Source of the DNA: Monosiga brevicollis MX1
Taxonomy: Eukaryota; Opisthokonta; Choanoflagellata; Craspedida; Salpingoecidae
Length of the DNA: 64,000 bases
NCBI RefSeq assembly: GCF_000002865.3
Contig: NW_001865076.1
Span: forward strand, 79,077 to 143,076
Reading direction: 5' to 3'
Part shown: positions 41,417 through 52,591 of the stretch, in pieces
Layout: each line of letters opens with the position of its first letter
How positions within the stretch are numbered: the stretch's first letter is position 1
Position numbers and translations under genes: made by a program
Notes under the pieces: generated by a model
Database searches by the model: none
What the model was told of the DNA's origin: nothing
The model's input: the letters and a program-made list of their open reading frames with translations, nothing else

Positions 41417-44400
41417 ATGGTGGACTCCCTCCCACTCAGCGACGTGGAAAAGGCCGTGTTCCGCTCACTCTACCTCCACGTGCGTTGCCATGGCCCTTGG
41501 TCATGACGCCTTTTCTCCTAGCTTTGCTTCGGCGCCTTTTGTCCTGGCTTACTGTCGTGGGATTGCCGTGGGTGCGCAGGTGCGCGACGAGGACGAAGCG
41601 GTTGATGCGGGCGATGCCGTGGAATTCCTCCGACTGAGCGGCTTGGATGACGATACACTCCATGACGTACGCCCTCGCATCAGCGCTGCCTCATGAAAGG
41701 GATGACCCTTGCCCTAGTGTACAACATCATTCGACGTGGGCTCGACTGCTAGGTCTGGGAGCTCTCGGATAGCGAGGGCCTTGGGCAGCTGGACGAGAAG
41801 GTGCGCTTGTTTTCGGAGCCCAGAGCCACCACTGGCTAGCAAGCGGGCAGCTCATTGGCACGGAAGCGCCTGCGTGAGCATCAGCCCAATATGTTCACTT
41901 ACTCCCTCGCCCACTTCCTTGTAGGCGTTTGGTGTGGCCATGAAGCTCATTGCCCTTGGTCAGGATGGCAAGGAGATCAGCGTGGATGCCCTAGGCACCC
42001 CAACCCCGCTGCCCAACTTTGGCGAACGTTTCGCAGACGTCATTCAAGAGGCCGAAAACAAGGTTGCCAAGGCGTCCAAGGGCGCCGTCACGACAGCCGT
42101 TGCCCCCGTTCAATCTGTGCGTTCCCGATGCCAATCACCATCTCGTCTATCATCAACCCCCCCCTCTCTCTCTGCTCGTCCGGCTTACGGAATAAATCCG
42201 ATTTACCTCTCTGCTTGAATAGAATGCCGCAGAGCGTACAGACTGGACCATGACTGTGGAGCAGTTGGTACGCGTTTTGGTCTGCCACCTGATTGCCCAT
42301 ATCAGCTGATCCTGTCAATGCCAACCTCAAACCCGTGGCCTGCCCTCATCCACGCTTTTCATATATTTCCCTTTGTGCCTTGCTCTTTCCTGATACGTGG
42401 TTGTTGTGCCTGTTCAGCTGGCATATGACGAGCAGTTTGATAAGGTTGCCAAAGGGGAGGAGGCCGTCCCGGGCGAAATTGCGCGCGACGTATGTGTGGA
42501 CATACAGGGCTCACTTACGGCACAAGACTATGTAACGCATGGCTCACGCTGGCCTTTGTCATCCACCCGTTGCTGATTGCAGGTCTTGGTACAATCGGGG
42601 CTGCCCATGGGCGATCTCGGCGTCATCTGGGAATGCAGCGATGTCGATTGTGATGGCGCGCTCAACCGCAACGAATATGCTATTGCCATGCACATTGTGA
42701 GCAAGTGCAAGGCCGGTGCCCGACCTCCCAGCACTTTGCCCGCGGCCATCCAGCTTTCGGCTTTGGATGCCCTCCGCCCGGCACCAGTGGATACCAACGT
42801 GCCCTGGGCCATCACGGCGGCAGAAAAGTCAGCCTACGACAAATTCTTCAAGGTTTGCCCCTTGACTATGCCTCTGCCTGCCTTTAGAAGTGCCTGTTTG
42901 TGGCCTCTTTTTTTTTTTCTTCTCCCTTTTCCCCCTAATGAAGCAACTATGCCACTTGCCTTTATTTTTTTTCAGAAAGCAGACAAGGAGAACAAGGGCC
43001 TGGTCACCGGCAAGCAGGCCACGCCGATCTTCAACAGCAGCAAACTCCCCAAGGCGCAACTGGCCAAAATCTGGGGCTTGTGTGACATTTACTCGTGTGG
43101 CTCGCTCAACGCAGAGCAGTTTGCGCTGGCCATGCACCTCATCAGCAGCCGCGTCAAGGTCTGTCCCCGGCTTCAAGGCGTGGCGAGAGTTATGGAAACA
43201 CCTGATCAACTTGTTCCGTCGACCTCTCCCATCACAGGGCAAGGAGGTGCCTGATCAATTGCCTCTGGAGCTCGTCCCCCCCACTTGCCGCGACAAATCC
43301 TTGACCGTGCGTGCTCGACAATCGCAGCCGCGGCAAAAACCCTGTGCTTCCCTGGCGCCTTCTCACTCTCCACTGGGCTGCTGGACCTTTGACTAGATGC
43401 CACCAGCCACACCCATGGGCGGTGGCTCGCGGTCTGCAACCAGTAGCACCTCGGCCGCCTCGGGCACAAAATCGCCTCCACCGTCGACTTCCTCGCCCAC
43501 GGCCTCCAAGGCCAGTTCCAAGCCGGCCTCAAAGCCGGCCTCAAAAAGTGCCTCCAAGCGGAGCAGCACCAGTGGTGCCAACGACGTGCTTGGCGTCAAA
43601 GCTGAGGTAAGGCGCGACGCAGCATTGCACGTTTGTGCTTCCGGCAGTGCTGAGGTTTTGCCGTCTCACGGTTAAGCTCTTTGGCCCTGTAGCTGGCTTT
43701 GCAAGAAGGCACCAATGCCAAGCTCCGCAGCGAGGTGGCATCAACATCGGCAGAGGTAGAGGCCAAGGTAAGAGTCCTTGATCGTTGGTTGGCGCGTGCG
43801 CATCGCAATGGTGCTTGCAGCTGATCTGGCATCGACGGCTCCGGTTGCTCTGACATGTGTCTTAGAGCCAAGAGCTCAAGGCCGCCACGGCCAAGCTGCA
43901 GCGATTAAGGCAGGAGGAGGATCAACTTCGCTCCCAGCTCGATACGGGCAAGAACAAGCTGACTGAGCTCATCGATCAGCTCAAAAGCATCAACGCCGAC
44001 ATTGCCAAGGTAACGTAGCGAGTCTGACTGGATATCGTGCAAACCATTTCTCTCGCGACAAGACCGGGGGGTCAATGCCTGAGGCGATCCATGACTTCTT
44101 TGCGGTTGATGCGTCTGATAGACGCAGAATACAAACACACGGTTGCAAACCAGCAACCACAAGATTGATAAAGTGTTGCAGCAGTATAGTCAGGCACCGG
44201 CTGTGGCTCAGGTAGGCCGGAATGACTTTCTTTTTTTCCCAGCAATGTGGCAGGTGGCGCCGTCTCAATCGTGGGGTGATGCCCGATGCAGAAAACCGTG
44301 GCTCAACAGCAGCAGCGTGCCCCAGCCAAGGCCGACCCTTTTGCATCCATGGCAGCTTCGCGGGGCCAGTCCAATGGCACACCCACTGCTTCCCCTGCGG

Positions 44401-44598
44401 GTCAGGGTGCACGTGCAGCTCCGCGTACAAAGCCGGGTAGCTTCAAGGACCCCTTTGCCTCGGTAAGCCTGCTGTGGTCCAAGCTCCACTTGCTTCTGCC
44501 AGTGACCGCACCTCATGCTCACCGATTTGCGTGTGTGTGATCTTGTGCAGACAAACAAAGATCCCTTTGCTGTATCTGGCGCTTCGCCTTGGAAGTAG
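41417..44598 (+). CDS. EPS15: EPS15/EDE1-like endocytic scaffold with three EH domains
   Basis: A clathrin-coat scaffold that binds NPF-bearing adaptors through EH domains and AP-2 through DPF motifs. About 13 exons. EH1 is split over four exons (MVDSLPLSDVEKAVFRSL; AVEFLRLSGLDDDTLHD; VWELSDSEGLGQLDEK; AFGVAMKLIALGQ). EH2 is VIWECSDVDCDGALNRNEYA and EH3 is KIWGLCDIYSCGSLNAEQFA. The conserved W and the loop acids are kept in EH2; EH1 and EH3 have poorer calcium loops. Then comes the EPS15 signature PLELVPPTCRDK, a Ser/Lys-rich spacer with PASKPASK-type repeats (about 43400-43600), three coiled-coil exons (for example ELKAATAKLQRLRQEEDQLR), and a tail with DPFAS, DPFAS and DPFAV repeats, ending SGASPWK at 44598. 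The tail is shorter than in vertebrate EPS15 and no ubiquitin-interacting motif is visible. Confidence 0.95.
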
Positions 44599-44985
44599 TG
44601 ATAGTGGGTCATGTGCATGTGGGCTCGACGCCTCGGCTTTTGTTTTTTAATCGGGTTTTTGGCGCGCTTCTGTGGTTTTTTTTTTTTGAAGTTGTTTGTC
44701 AATCCAGCTTCTAGTCCTCAAAGCCCAGATTGAACTCCTCCCTTGCCTTCTCCTTCAAATCCTTCAGATGCAAGACATAAAACTACCATATCGGGCACAC
44801 ACCAGCATTCATGGACTTTTCTCTCTTTTTTTTTTTTTTTTTTGGTTGTTTCGGTTTTTGGGTGTTTTTTCAAAGTGTAACTGCTTTCACATTCGTTCGC
44901 ACAACACAGCCAGAGGCACGAGTCAAAGAGAGAGAGAGAAACAGAGAGAAATAGAGCGCAACACAGAGAGACGCAAGAGAGAGAG

Positions 44986-45046
<61 letters not shown>

Positions 45047-45272
45047 CAGAGACAGAGACAGAGACAGAGACAGAGACAGAGACAGAGAGAATTGGTTTGA
45101 GAAGAGAGAAGTAAAGAGCAAAGACACAAAGGAGACAGAGAGAGAGCGCGCGCGAGAGCAGTTGACGGCACGAATCGGGTCGCTGCGCTCGTCCTGTTGC
45201 CAGTGGCGGTGTTGCGGTGTGCGTGCGTGCGACAGTGGTATCAGTTCTGGAGGATCCGCCTGAAAGAGCAAG
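44599..45272. promoter_or_regulatory. Intergenic interval upstream of MIC19-like gene
   Basis: It holds T-runs at about 44678-44688 and 44828-44842 and then the GA/GACAGA repeat listed below, which ends about 185 bp before the start at 45273. No gene is seen. Confidence 0.45.
44927..45087 (+). repeat. GA-rich repeat grading into (GACAGA)n
   Basis: Impure GA from 44927, a clean GA run at about 44995-45027, and then ten tandem GACAGA hexamers to 45087. The change of unit suggests a point change in one GA block that was then amplified. Confidence 0.93.
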
Positions 45273-45716
45273 ATGGGTCAAACTCCTTCCAAGCGCGTCT
45301 CGCTCTCTGCTGAGGGAGATGGCATTGGCGTACGTGTCGCTGTCGTGTCGAGCTCGAGCTAAAGGGCGCCCAGCGCTCCCCGCTCATGTGCGATGCAATG
45401 TGTGCTGTCCCTTGACTGGCCTGCAGCTCTCTGAACAGCTCCTAGAGGATGTGATTCGCGAGGACTATGGTAAGCAAAGCGCAACCAGTTGCCCTTGACC
45501 GAGTGGCGTGTGGGTATGCCGTGGTTGATGACTGTTGGTTCACTTGGACTCGCANNNNNNNNNNNNNNNNNNNNNNNNNNNNNNNNNNNNNNNNNNNNNN
45601 NNNNNNNNNNNNNNNNNNNNNNNNNNNNNNNNNNNNNNNNNNNNNNNNNNNNNNNNNNNNNNNNNNNNNNNNNNNNNNNCCGCCCCCCCCAAGCCCCCCC
45701 TCGGGGGGGTAAAAAA

Positions 45717-45751
<35 letters not shown>

Positions 45752-46736
45752 ACCAGCATTCTGTTGACACCATTGATAGCTTACTCGTTCATCTGACCCA
45801 CTTGCATGTCACACGGCACTTGCAGAGGCCGCCGTCGTTCAGCAACAGATTCAACAGGCTCTCGTGCAGGCTCATCGCCAGGTACGTGGTGACCCCCCGA
45901 ATTGTCCTCTGCTACATGACCTTTATTTTTTTTAATTGCTTGTTTTGTCTGGTCCTCGACCTCGCCCCTGTACACGCCTGCATCGTCTCATCTGCATTGA
46001 TACGAATGGTCTTCAACGTCATCAGGGCTTTGAGGAGGGCCGTGCTCGTGAGCGCCGCTCAAAAGAGCAGGTGAGTCACAGTTCAAGTCTGGCCGGCTGG
46101 TTCTGGTTCGGGTGCCCACCAAGCATAATCAGCTTCTCACATTTCTTCCCCAACCGTCAATAGGAGTTGCGTCAACTGGACCTGACCTGGCAGGAGCGCA
46201 TGGATTCGCTCAACCAACAAGTACGTCAATCGTCTCCAGCACTTGAGACACGAGGCTATGCACTTGAACAGCAAGTTGCTCATGTTGTTGTTTGGCTGGG
46301 CGGCTCGGCAGCGCGAGGAAACGGCGGATAAGCAATATCAGGAGGCCGTTGGCGAATTTCAGAACAAGTTTAGGTGCGGGGAGCGCCAGAGTTGCCGACC
46401 TGTTCATCGCACCACCCGACTCATTTCTGTTCGTGCGTTACTTTGCTTAGCCTCAAGGAACTGCCAGCCTATTGTGCAGAGCAGAAGGCGGCCGTTGTCG
46501 ATTGTTTGCAGGCACACCCTGGCCGACCGCTTGATTGCGGCGAAATGGTGGCCAAATTCACCCAGTGTGCTGCTCAGACCAAGCGAGTATGTGATTATCA
46601 GTCGCGCGTTTCATTCGTCGCTCAACTCATCAACTCGGCTGCGTGTGTACCCATCGGCTCATGTATCAATGTCTCTTCGCTTTGCATGAATCCTTGCTTG
46701 ATTTTGACGCAGAAGTATCTCTCGAGCATGAGCTAA
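45273..46736 (+). CDS. CHCHD3: MICOS subunit MIC19/MIC25 (CHCHD3/6-like)
   Basis: A mitochondrial cristae-junction protein. The start at 45273 gives MGQTPSKRVSLSAEGDG, with an N-myristoylation site (Gly2, Ser6, Lys7) like MGGTTSTRRV of CHCHD3. Exon 2 has LSEQLLEDVIREDYG. After an assembly gap come charged helical exons: AAVVQQQIQQALVQAHRQ, GFEEGRARERRSKEQ, ELRQLDLTWQERMDSLNQQ and REETADKQYQEAVGEFQNKF, together the family's long coiled coil. The last full exon has the CHCH domain with two CX9C pairs: C-AEQKAAVVD-C and C-GEMVAKFTQ-C, imported and oxidised by MIA40 in related proteins. A short final exon gives KYLSSMS and the stop at 46734-46736. Part of an exon could be hidden in the gap at 45555-45679. 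Confidence 0.92.
45555..45679. other. Assembly gap (125 N) in an intron of the MIC19-like gene
   Basis: An unsequenced run followed at once by poor-looking C, G and A homopolymers (45680-45751), which look like low-quality read ends. It falls between exon 2 and the next readable exon at about 45825. Confidence 0.99.
45680..45751 (+). repeat. C-rich homopolymer block beside the gap
   Basis: Runs of C, one run of G (about 45703-45709), one of A (45711-45718) and then about 32 C. It could be true low-complexity intron DNA, but the position next to the gap makes a base-calling artefact likely. Confidence 0.8.
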
Positions 46737-47122
46737 GGCCTTTTCCAAGCCCGCTCGTTGTCCGATGTGTTTTTGCTAGAATCAAGTGAACGGCGTGTCA
46801 TTCCATGCCGGAAAAAAAGGAAATCTGAATGCGCTCTTCCGAGCTGGCCATACAAGATGTATTGCATAAAATTTAACTTGTGCGCGGCAGTCGTTGTGTC
46901 GTACTACATGTTGTAATTGGCGCGAAATAAGTTGGGGCAAGAATGCGAGTTCTATGTTTTCAAACACCCCTCGCACGGGCAAGGCAATGGAAGGGTGGGT
47001 CACAATGGTATCAGTCCTAAGGCAAATGAAGCCTTCTAAATGAGACGAGCTGCAATATCATAACGATGGCCAGGGCCTCCACTTGAGGGAAATCTGCCAG
47101 GGGCAGCGACAGCATCAGACCA
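46737..47122. other. Tail-to-tail interval, no gene seen
   Basis: 386 bp between the convergent MIC19-like and SWEET genes, with no repeat and no open frame that I can support. Confidence 0.45.
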
Positions 47123-48228
47123 TCAGCACAGCCGAGGGTGGCTAAGAGATGAGCCAGCGCGGTGGTGCAGGCGATTGACAGACTTTGCAAAGAGAAGCAG
47201 CTGGAGGAGGGAGAGAAGGGCTCCAAAAGCGTTGGGTAGATGAATAAAGGCGTCCTGTAAAACGTAGCCATAGAGCGACCAAGTCACAGAGACCACAAAG
47301 TTCATGACGCATAGAGAAAACACCATACTCTCCGTGCTGCGAGTGCGCCAAACGGTCCCCTGCAATGTGCGTGCAATAGATTGACGAATGGTGAGTCCTT
47401 CCCCTGCCCATGGTGAAAGGCGCGGTCGGCGCAGGCCGCCGAGACACGCACCACGGTGGACAGCGGGGAGCCAAAAAGCAAAACTGTGCTTCCGCAAGCA
47501 ATCAACCCAACGACGTAGATGGCCTGAGGCGCACGGCAAGCTGCGTGAGCGTGGTGGTGGGATGGGGCACGCGCGCAGGAACAAGGGCTTGAGATTTGTC
47601 ACAACGCACATCCTCGAGCACGGGGACGGCAAACTTGACATAGGCCATGACCAGGACCAGAAAGCCAAAGCTTGAGGTGACTGAGGGAATGTACTGACTC
47701 TGGTTTCAGAAAAAAAGGCTTTTGATGAGAAGAGGTCGCACGAGCTGACGTATGGGCTACAGGAGCGTGCTGGCAGCGCTGGCCCCCTTACCGGTGTTTT
47801 ACTGTAAAGGTAGCAGATGACGACATAGTAGGTATTGAGGCAAGCACCGACGCCATTGACAAAGATGACGGTAAAGTCGTCGACCAAAAGCCCATACTTG
47901 AGCCACAGGACGCCGCTGCATCACATTGCCGGAATCACTGCGTGAGCCTGCTGCGGCGGCAGAAATCCGCCTCAATGCAAAGAGCTGCAGCAATCAATCT
48001 CACTTGAGCACACCGGCAATGTAGGGAAAGTAGGCCACGCTCTCCGACGAGCGAACTTGACGAATCCGCCGCACTACAGGGCTGCATCAAGGCGCACGCT
48101 CAGGTCAGTCCGTCTCGATCCAGACCATCTCGTGCTACCCTGGGCTCGAATTCGACTCACATGCCCGTCAGGAATAGCCCAATGGTGGCCAAAGTGGCAA
48201 ACCCAGCCAACCCACTCTTCAGCTCCAT
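47123..48228 (-). CDS. SWEET sugar transporter (MtN3/saliva family)
   Basis: A seven-helix uniporter for sugars at the plasma or an internal membrane. The start at 48228 gives MELKSGLAGFATLATIGLFL, helix 1. Exon 2 has RQVRSSESVAYFPYIAGVLK, exon 3 SGVLWLKYGLLVDDFTVIFV with NGVGACLNTYYVVICYLY, exon 4 SVTSSFGFLVLVMAYVKFAV, exon 5 MIACGSTVLLFGSPLSTVV, and the last exon RTRSTESMVFSLCVMNFVVS, TWSLYGYVLQDAFIHLPNAF and GALLSLLQLLLF. The two MtN3 repeats, each with W-x-x-Y-G and a conserved Asn-Gly or Pro-Asn, are both complete. The C-terminus is short and basic and ends at 47123. The sugar transported cannot be read from sequence. It is head-to-head with the patatin-like gene. Confidence 0.93.
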
Positions 48229-48328
48229 CCCTGCGTTTTTGTATCTCAAGACACCTTCCTTCCTCTGCTCCCCTCGACCCTCGACCGCCACCACAAGAGC
48301 ACCGCCGCCACTCAAACTTCAAAAATGA

Positions 48329-48331
<3 letters not shown>

Positions 48332-48372
<41 letters not shown>
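48332..48372 (+). repeat. (GT)n microsatellite, about 41 bp
   Basis: A perfect GT run about 105 bp upstream of the SWEET start codon. Confidence 0.97.
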
Positions 48373-48373
<1 letters not shown>

Positions 48374-48491
48374 GACTTTATCTGATAACAATCTGACAAA
48401 TAATGAATAGAGAGTATCATCACTGTGTTCGTCAGTTTCCAAATTACTCAATAGCTGGCCGGCAGCGACGGACGGTGCTTGCAACGACTGA

Positions 48492-48494
<3 letters not shown>

Positions 48495-48554
<60 letters not shown>
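48495..48554 (+). repeat. (GT)n microsatellite, about 60 bp
   Basis: A perfect GT run about 175 bp upstream of the patatin-like gene's start codon. Confidence 0.97.
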
Positions 48555-48555
<1 letters not shown>

Positions 48556-48729
48556 ACTGGGGTTGAGGGGAGGGAGGGGGTTCGGAACGTGGGGCGGTAT
48601 AGTATATAATATCGTGAGGGCGTGTGGGTTTGGAGGTGACTTCTGTTGTGTCTGGTGGACGCCGGAAAGGTGTCGGACCGAGGGGGGAGGGTGCTGAGAC
48701 TGCTTGGAACTTGCCGACGACGCATCACC

Positions 48730-51204
48730 ATGAGTCGACTGTACACCGTGGTACTTGCCGCGACAGTGGGAAGCGCGGCCCTCTGGTCCTGTTGGCTCGT
48801 TCATCAATGGCGTCAACGGCGCCGGCGCCTTCACAACATCCGTGAAGACTGCAAGCGACAGCTGCGCCAAGTCACGGCCGCCAATCACCCTTCTTGTACG
48901 CCTTGCCTTGAGCCACTCCTTGGAAATGCCCCAGCTTCTCCAGGCTCTGTGTCCCAGTTGCTTCAAGGCTTTGTGGCAGCGCGGACGAACGCTTCATCTT
49001 GGTCATCTCAACAAGGCATTTTTTTTTTTTTTTTGCTCGCTCCAGGCTTGGGACGCAGCCGCGAAGAGGGGCGAGCACGGCGCCTGGCACGCATTCGGGA
49101 CCGCATTCGATCTGGCAAGCCCATTCGGTATGCTTTCCATGACCTTGTCAATTTTGGCTCAAGTCGGCGAGGACGACCAATCTTACAGACGTACACCCTG
49201 CCTCCACCTTCACAGTGTCCTCAGCCTGGATGGCGGCGGAGTGCGCGGGGCTTTTGCTGCACGCATAATGGAGCGGATCGAAGAGGTTGTCTTCCCCGCC
49301 CCGCCTGTACAAAGCCACCACCAAAGATCCCTTCTTCGGCTGGGTGCGCCACCGTATCCGACTCTCACATGCGCACACATTTGAACCGCAGGACATGCCC
49401 GAGTTTGTTGACAGCGTTGATGTATTTGCTGGCACCTCGACCGGCACGCTGATTGCCGGCCTGATGTGCATGGGTGCGTCACGCGCACATCATTGACTGC
49501 AAATCTCAGACCTGAATGGACTTCCACTTCCCCTGCATCTGGGACAGCGTCTGCCACCGCTTCCCTCACCTGCCTCCATGTGGCCAACTCACCCAACTCC
49601 TAGGGCATTCGGCCGCCGTCACGCGCAAACTCTTTGACTTGGGTGCCGTCATCATCTTTGGCCTGCCTCCGATATTGCGGGGTTGGAGCCCCTTTCATGC
49701 TGCGCGCGACGGCTCAAACAAGAACAGGTACGCATTGGGACCAGGCGTCCACGCAGACGTGTTGCTGTGCGGCCTAGACTCAATCTCTGGCTACGCGCTC
49801 CCCTCGTTAGCGTTTTCTCAGAGATTGCATCCGGTGCGCACATGTGGGAGCTGGAGCGTTACTTGCTGGCACCCACCTTTCGCATGCACACACCTGGCGA
49901 CGCTTGCACGGGACAAAATCAGTATCATGCGCATTCAATCTGGCACCCGGATTGCATCTCCAACTTTCTCGATGGTTTGTTGGTGCCCAACGTGTTTCAT
50001 TGTATGCTCCTTTGCCGGCTGTCTTCCCACCGCTCCATCTTATCAAACTGTGTCGCTAGCCAAGACTGGTGAAGACAACCCTCGCCACCTTGATTTGCCG
50101 CTCTACAAAGTGGCCATGATGGCCACGGCCGCTCCGACCAAGTTTCCCGTCTACGAGGTGCCGAGAATAGCCTTTGCCAAACTTGTCAAACCCTCTGCAT
50201 TGTCGAATTTTTGAGCATGTCCGCGCCATTTTCTTGGCCACTGTCGTGCTTTGAGACCGGTATTCATCATATGGACCTCGTCAATGCTCCTGGCACACAC
50301 GCGACAGGGCTTTATTGATGGTGGCATGTTTGCGAATACGCCGGCGCTGGAAGGAGTATCCGCCATTCTCGCCGCCTTTCCGGAAGGTGAGCTCTGTTGT
50401 TTCTGGATGCGGTGTCAGGCATGGCCACTCTTTGATTGCGAATGCGCCATACTCACACGCGGCGGCCCCACTCGCATGTACAGTGGACATTAGCCAAATT
50501 GTCGTGCTCAGCATTGGCACGGGGCAAATAGCCAACAGCGTGCACACTGGCTTGCGCCGTGCTCATTGGGGTCTGTTTCAGGTTCGATAAAACGCGTCTT
50601 GGTTTGTGCTGGCTTTGACACAAACCAAAAAGAAGCGGATGGTTCGGTCGTTCCGCCAACAATGCCCGTTTCGTGAACAATGTCAACAAGGCATTTCCAT
50701 TTCTGATGATTGGTGCTGCTTTTGGGGTGGAGTGACAGTGGGCGAGATACGTTCTGGATTTGATGTTTGATTGTACCCAGGATGCTGTTTCCTTCAACCT
50801 AACCATGTTGTTGGGCGAGCGGTGAGCAACTTGCATCTTTCTGCATCTTCCTGCCCCGTTCTTGTATGCCGTCCTTCTCCACGGCATACCATTTCTGAAC
50901 ATCATGGCCCCCCGCCTGGCCATAGATATCATCGGGTACAGGGCTTTTTGGAAAAGCCGGTCGAGTTGATTGACGGAAGCATCGAAAAGTATGTGTAAAG
51001 CTTGGAAACGCCATTTGCTCAAAGATTCCTCGTGTTATTCTGAGCCGATTTGATTGGGCAGGCGAGACAACATGCTGGTAGCTTCTTGATGCGGCCTGCT
51101 TTCTCTTGGTTGGTTTCAACAGTGTGGAGTATCTCAGCAGCGTGGGCAGCCAAGCCGACCTCCTTCCAACGATGGAATTTCTTAAAACCTATTTTGCTGA
51201 CTAA
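48730..51204 (+). CDS. Patatin-like phospholipase, membrane-anchored
   Basis: A Ser-Asp dyad lipid acyl hydrolase of the patatin/iPLA2 type. The start at 48730 gives a signal-anchor helix (VVLAATVGSAALWSCWL) followed by an Arg-rich stretch. Downstream exons carry the oxyanion glycines SLDGGGVRGAFAARIME (about 49215-49285), the nucleophile elbow DVFAGTSTGTLIAGL (about 49420-49465), YKVAMMATAAPTKFPVYE, the aspartate of GFIDGGMFANTPAL (about 50310-50350), and VVLSIGTG. Later exons read WARYVLDLMFDCTQDAVSFN and LTMLLGER, then EKPVELIDGSIE and VEYLSSVGSQADLLPTMEFL, with the stop at 51202-51204. All catalytic parts are present. Some exons between about 49550 and 50060, and near 50870-50960, are hard to place. 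A poly-T stretch at 49020-49034 is the 3' end of an intron. The preferred lipid is unknown. Confidence 0.85.
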
Positions 51205-51475
51205 GATATCAGTCACCATACATGGCTTTGCCCGAGCAAGTTTCAAGGCGCATGCTCTCATCTGTTTTTTTTTTGACTCTGTGGTGTTTGTCAGTTGTCA
51301 GTCGATTGAGGTGAGTGACAACCATTTGTCGGATATCCGATATAAATTTAGATCTGATACAAAAAATGAAGATTCAAAGCCAAAATCATTGCCAGCATCG
51401 CCGACACCCGATGGAAAGAAGAGCATTCATCCGCCCTTGGCCGAGTGCGAGAGTGCAAGCGGTGTATGGCAATGT

Positions 51476-52591
51476 CTATGCTGAAGCCGTGACGCCCTTG
51501 ACGTTCATCTCATAAGGTTTGTTGCCAACCTCATTTTGGCCCCGCTTTCGGACCATCATGATGGCCACACCAGCGACAACACCAACTACGAGGAAGGTGA
51601 CGAGAAAGGTGATGCCAATGGCCAAGGACACGTCCTTGCTATCATCGCCTTGGCTGCCCTGAGTGTCTGGGCTCGCGGTACTTCCTGGGCTGCTCTCAGC
51701 CTCACTGGTCCAGACGCCGCCATAGTAGGCGGTTGCCTTGCCTGTACTCTTGTACCGAGCTACAATGTCCACCATGTACATGGCACCAGCTGGGATGCCA
51801 TCGATGTACACGTGCAAATCTTGGCCCACGCAGCGATCAATGTCGCCAGTAGACTCGACGATGTGCATGCTGCATGGTGTCGCATGGATGTAGTGGGCCA
51901 TCATGCTACCCATGGCGTGGCCGTAGATGCAGTACTCGAGGTCATCGCCATGGTTTGGGCTGGCATCCCAGCGCAGTAGGATCTGCGAAGAGTTTGTGCC
52001 ACTGGGCTCCATATCGACGTATGGATCATCAGGCAACTCGGGGTAGGGCCAGTTGAGCTGGGGCTCCTCAGACCAGTAGATGGTGACAGACGCGTTCTCA
52101 ATGTTGACGGTTGCGCCCGTGTCCTCCATGTCCATGGCCATATCGCGACGACCCATGTGATGACCAGAGGAGGCATCGCCAGACTGATAGATGTTGTAGA
52201 GCTTGATGGTGTAGATGCCGTTCATTGCCGCCAGGTTGCTAAAGTCGACCACCGTCTCATCAAAGTTGAGGCTGCTGATAGAACCAGCATGCGTCACGAC
52301 GGGTCGGTGAACATGATCAGCGGTAAAAAACAGTCCATCGACAATCTCGCCGTTGGGCGCTGTCAGCGTCCAGTTCACCTTGCCCAGGCAAGGCATCACC
52401 GTGACGCGAATCTTGCCATTGGTCACATTCATGGTGTACGTGTTCATGGGATGTTGTGAGTAGACAATCTCATTGTGCTCGGTGTCCGGCGCCAGTGATA
52501 CAGGTGTCATGCCCATGCCAGCCACGGTTTGCGAGGCCAAGACCACGATCGACACGGCAGCTGCAAAGAGCAAGGCGGTTCCCTTCGACAT
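51476..52591 (-). CDS. Type I membrane protein with NDNF/FN3-like ectodomain
   Basis: A single-exon gene of 371 codons. It has a signal peptide (LLFAAAVSIVVLASQTVAG), an ectodomain of about 280 residues, one transmembrane helix (IGITFLVTFLVVGVVAGVAI) and a short tail. In the ectodomain, GKIRVTVMPCLGKVNWTLTA and the FN3-like end YMVDIVARYKSTGKATAY recall the paired modules of neuron-derived neurotrophic factor (NDNF); I hold this at moderate confidence. Segments rich in Met and His (HHMGRRDMAMDMED; HAMGSMMAHYIHA) are odd and might bind metal. Three cysteines near 220-260 probably pair. N-glycosylation sites are present (NVT, NWT, NSS, NAS). The tail ends GNKPYEMNVKGVTASA, where YEMN fits a pYxN SH2-binding motif. 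No catalytic domain is seen. It is a candidate cell-surface receptor or adhesion protein. Confidence 0.72.
   Translation of the reverse strand: MSKGTALLFAAAVSIVVLASQTVAGMGMTPVSLAPDTEHNEIVYSQHPMNTYTMNVTNGKIRVTVMPCLGKVNWTLTAPNGEIVDGLFFTADHVHRPVVTHAGSISSLNFDETVVDFSNLAAMNGIYTIKLYNIYQSGDASSGHHMGRRDMAMDMEDTGATVNIENASVTIYWSEEPQLNWPYPELPDDPYVDMEPSGTNSSQILLRWDASPNHGDDLEYCIYGHAMGSMMAHYIHATPCSMHIVESTGDIDRCVGQDLHVYIDGIPAGAMYMVDIVARYKSTGKATAYYGGVWTSEAESSPGSTASPDTQGSQGDDSKDVSLAIGITFLVTFLVVGVVAGVAIMMVRKRGQNEVGNKPYEMNVKGVTASA

Larger units (their letters stand above)
48229..48729. promoter_or_regulatory. Head-to-head interval with two GT microsatellites
   Basis: 501 bp between SWEET and the patatin-like gene. 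Two GT runs take up about a fifth of it (48332-48372 and 48495-48554). A TATA-like TATAGTATATAATA lies at about 48598-48611, 120 bp before the plus-strand start at 48730. Confidence 0.5.
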
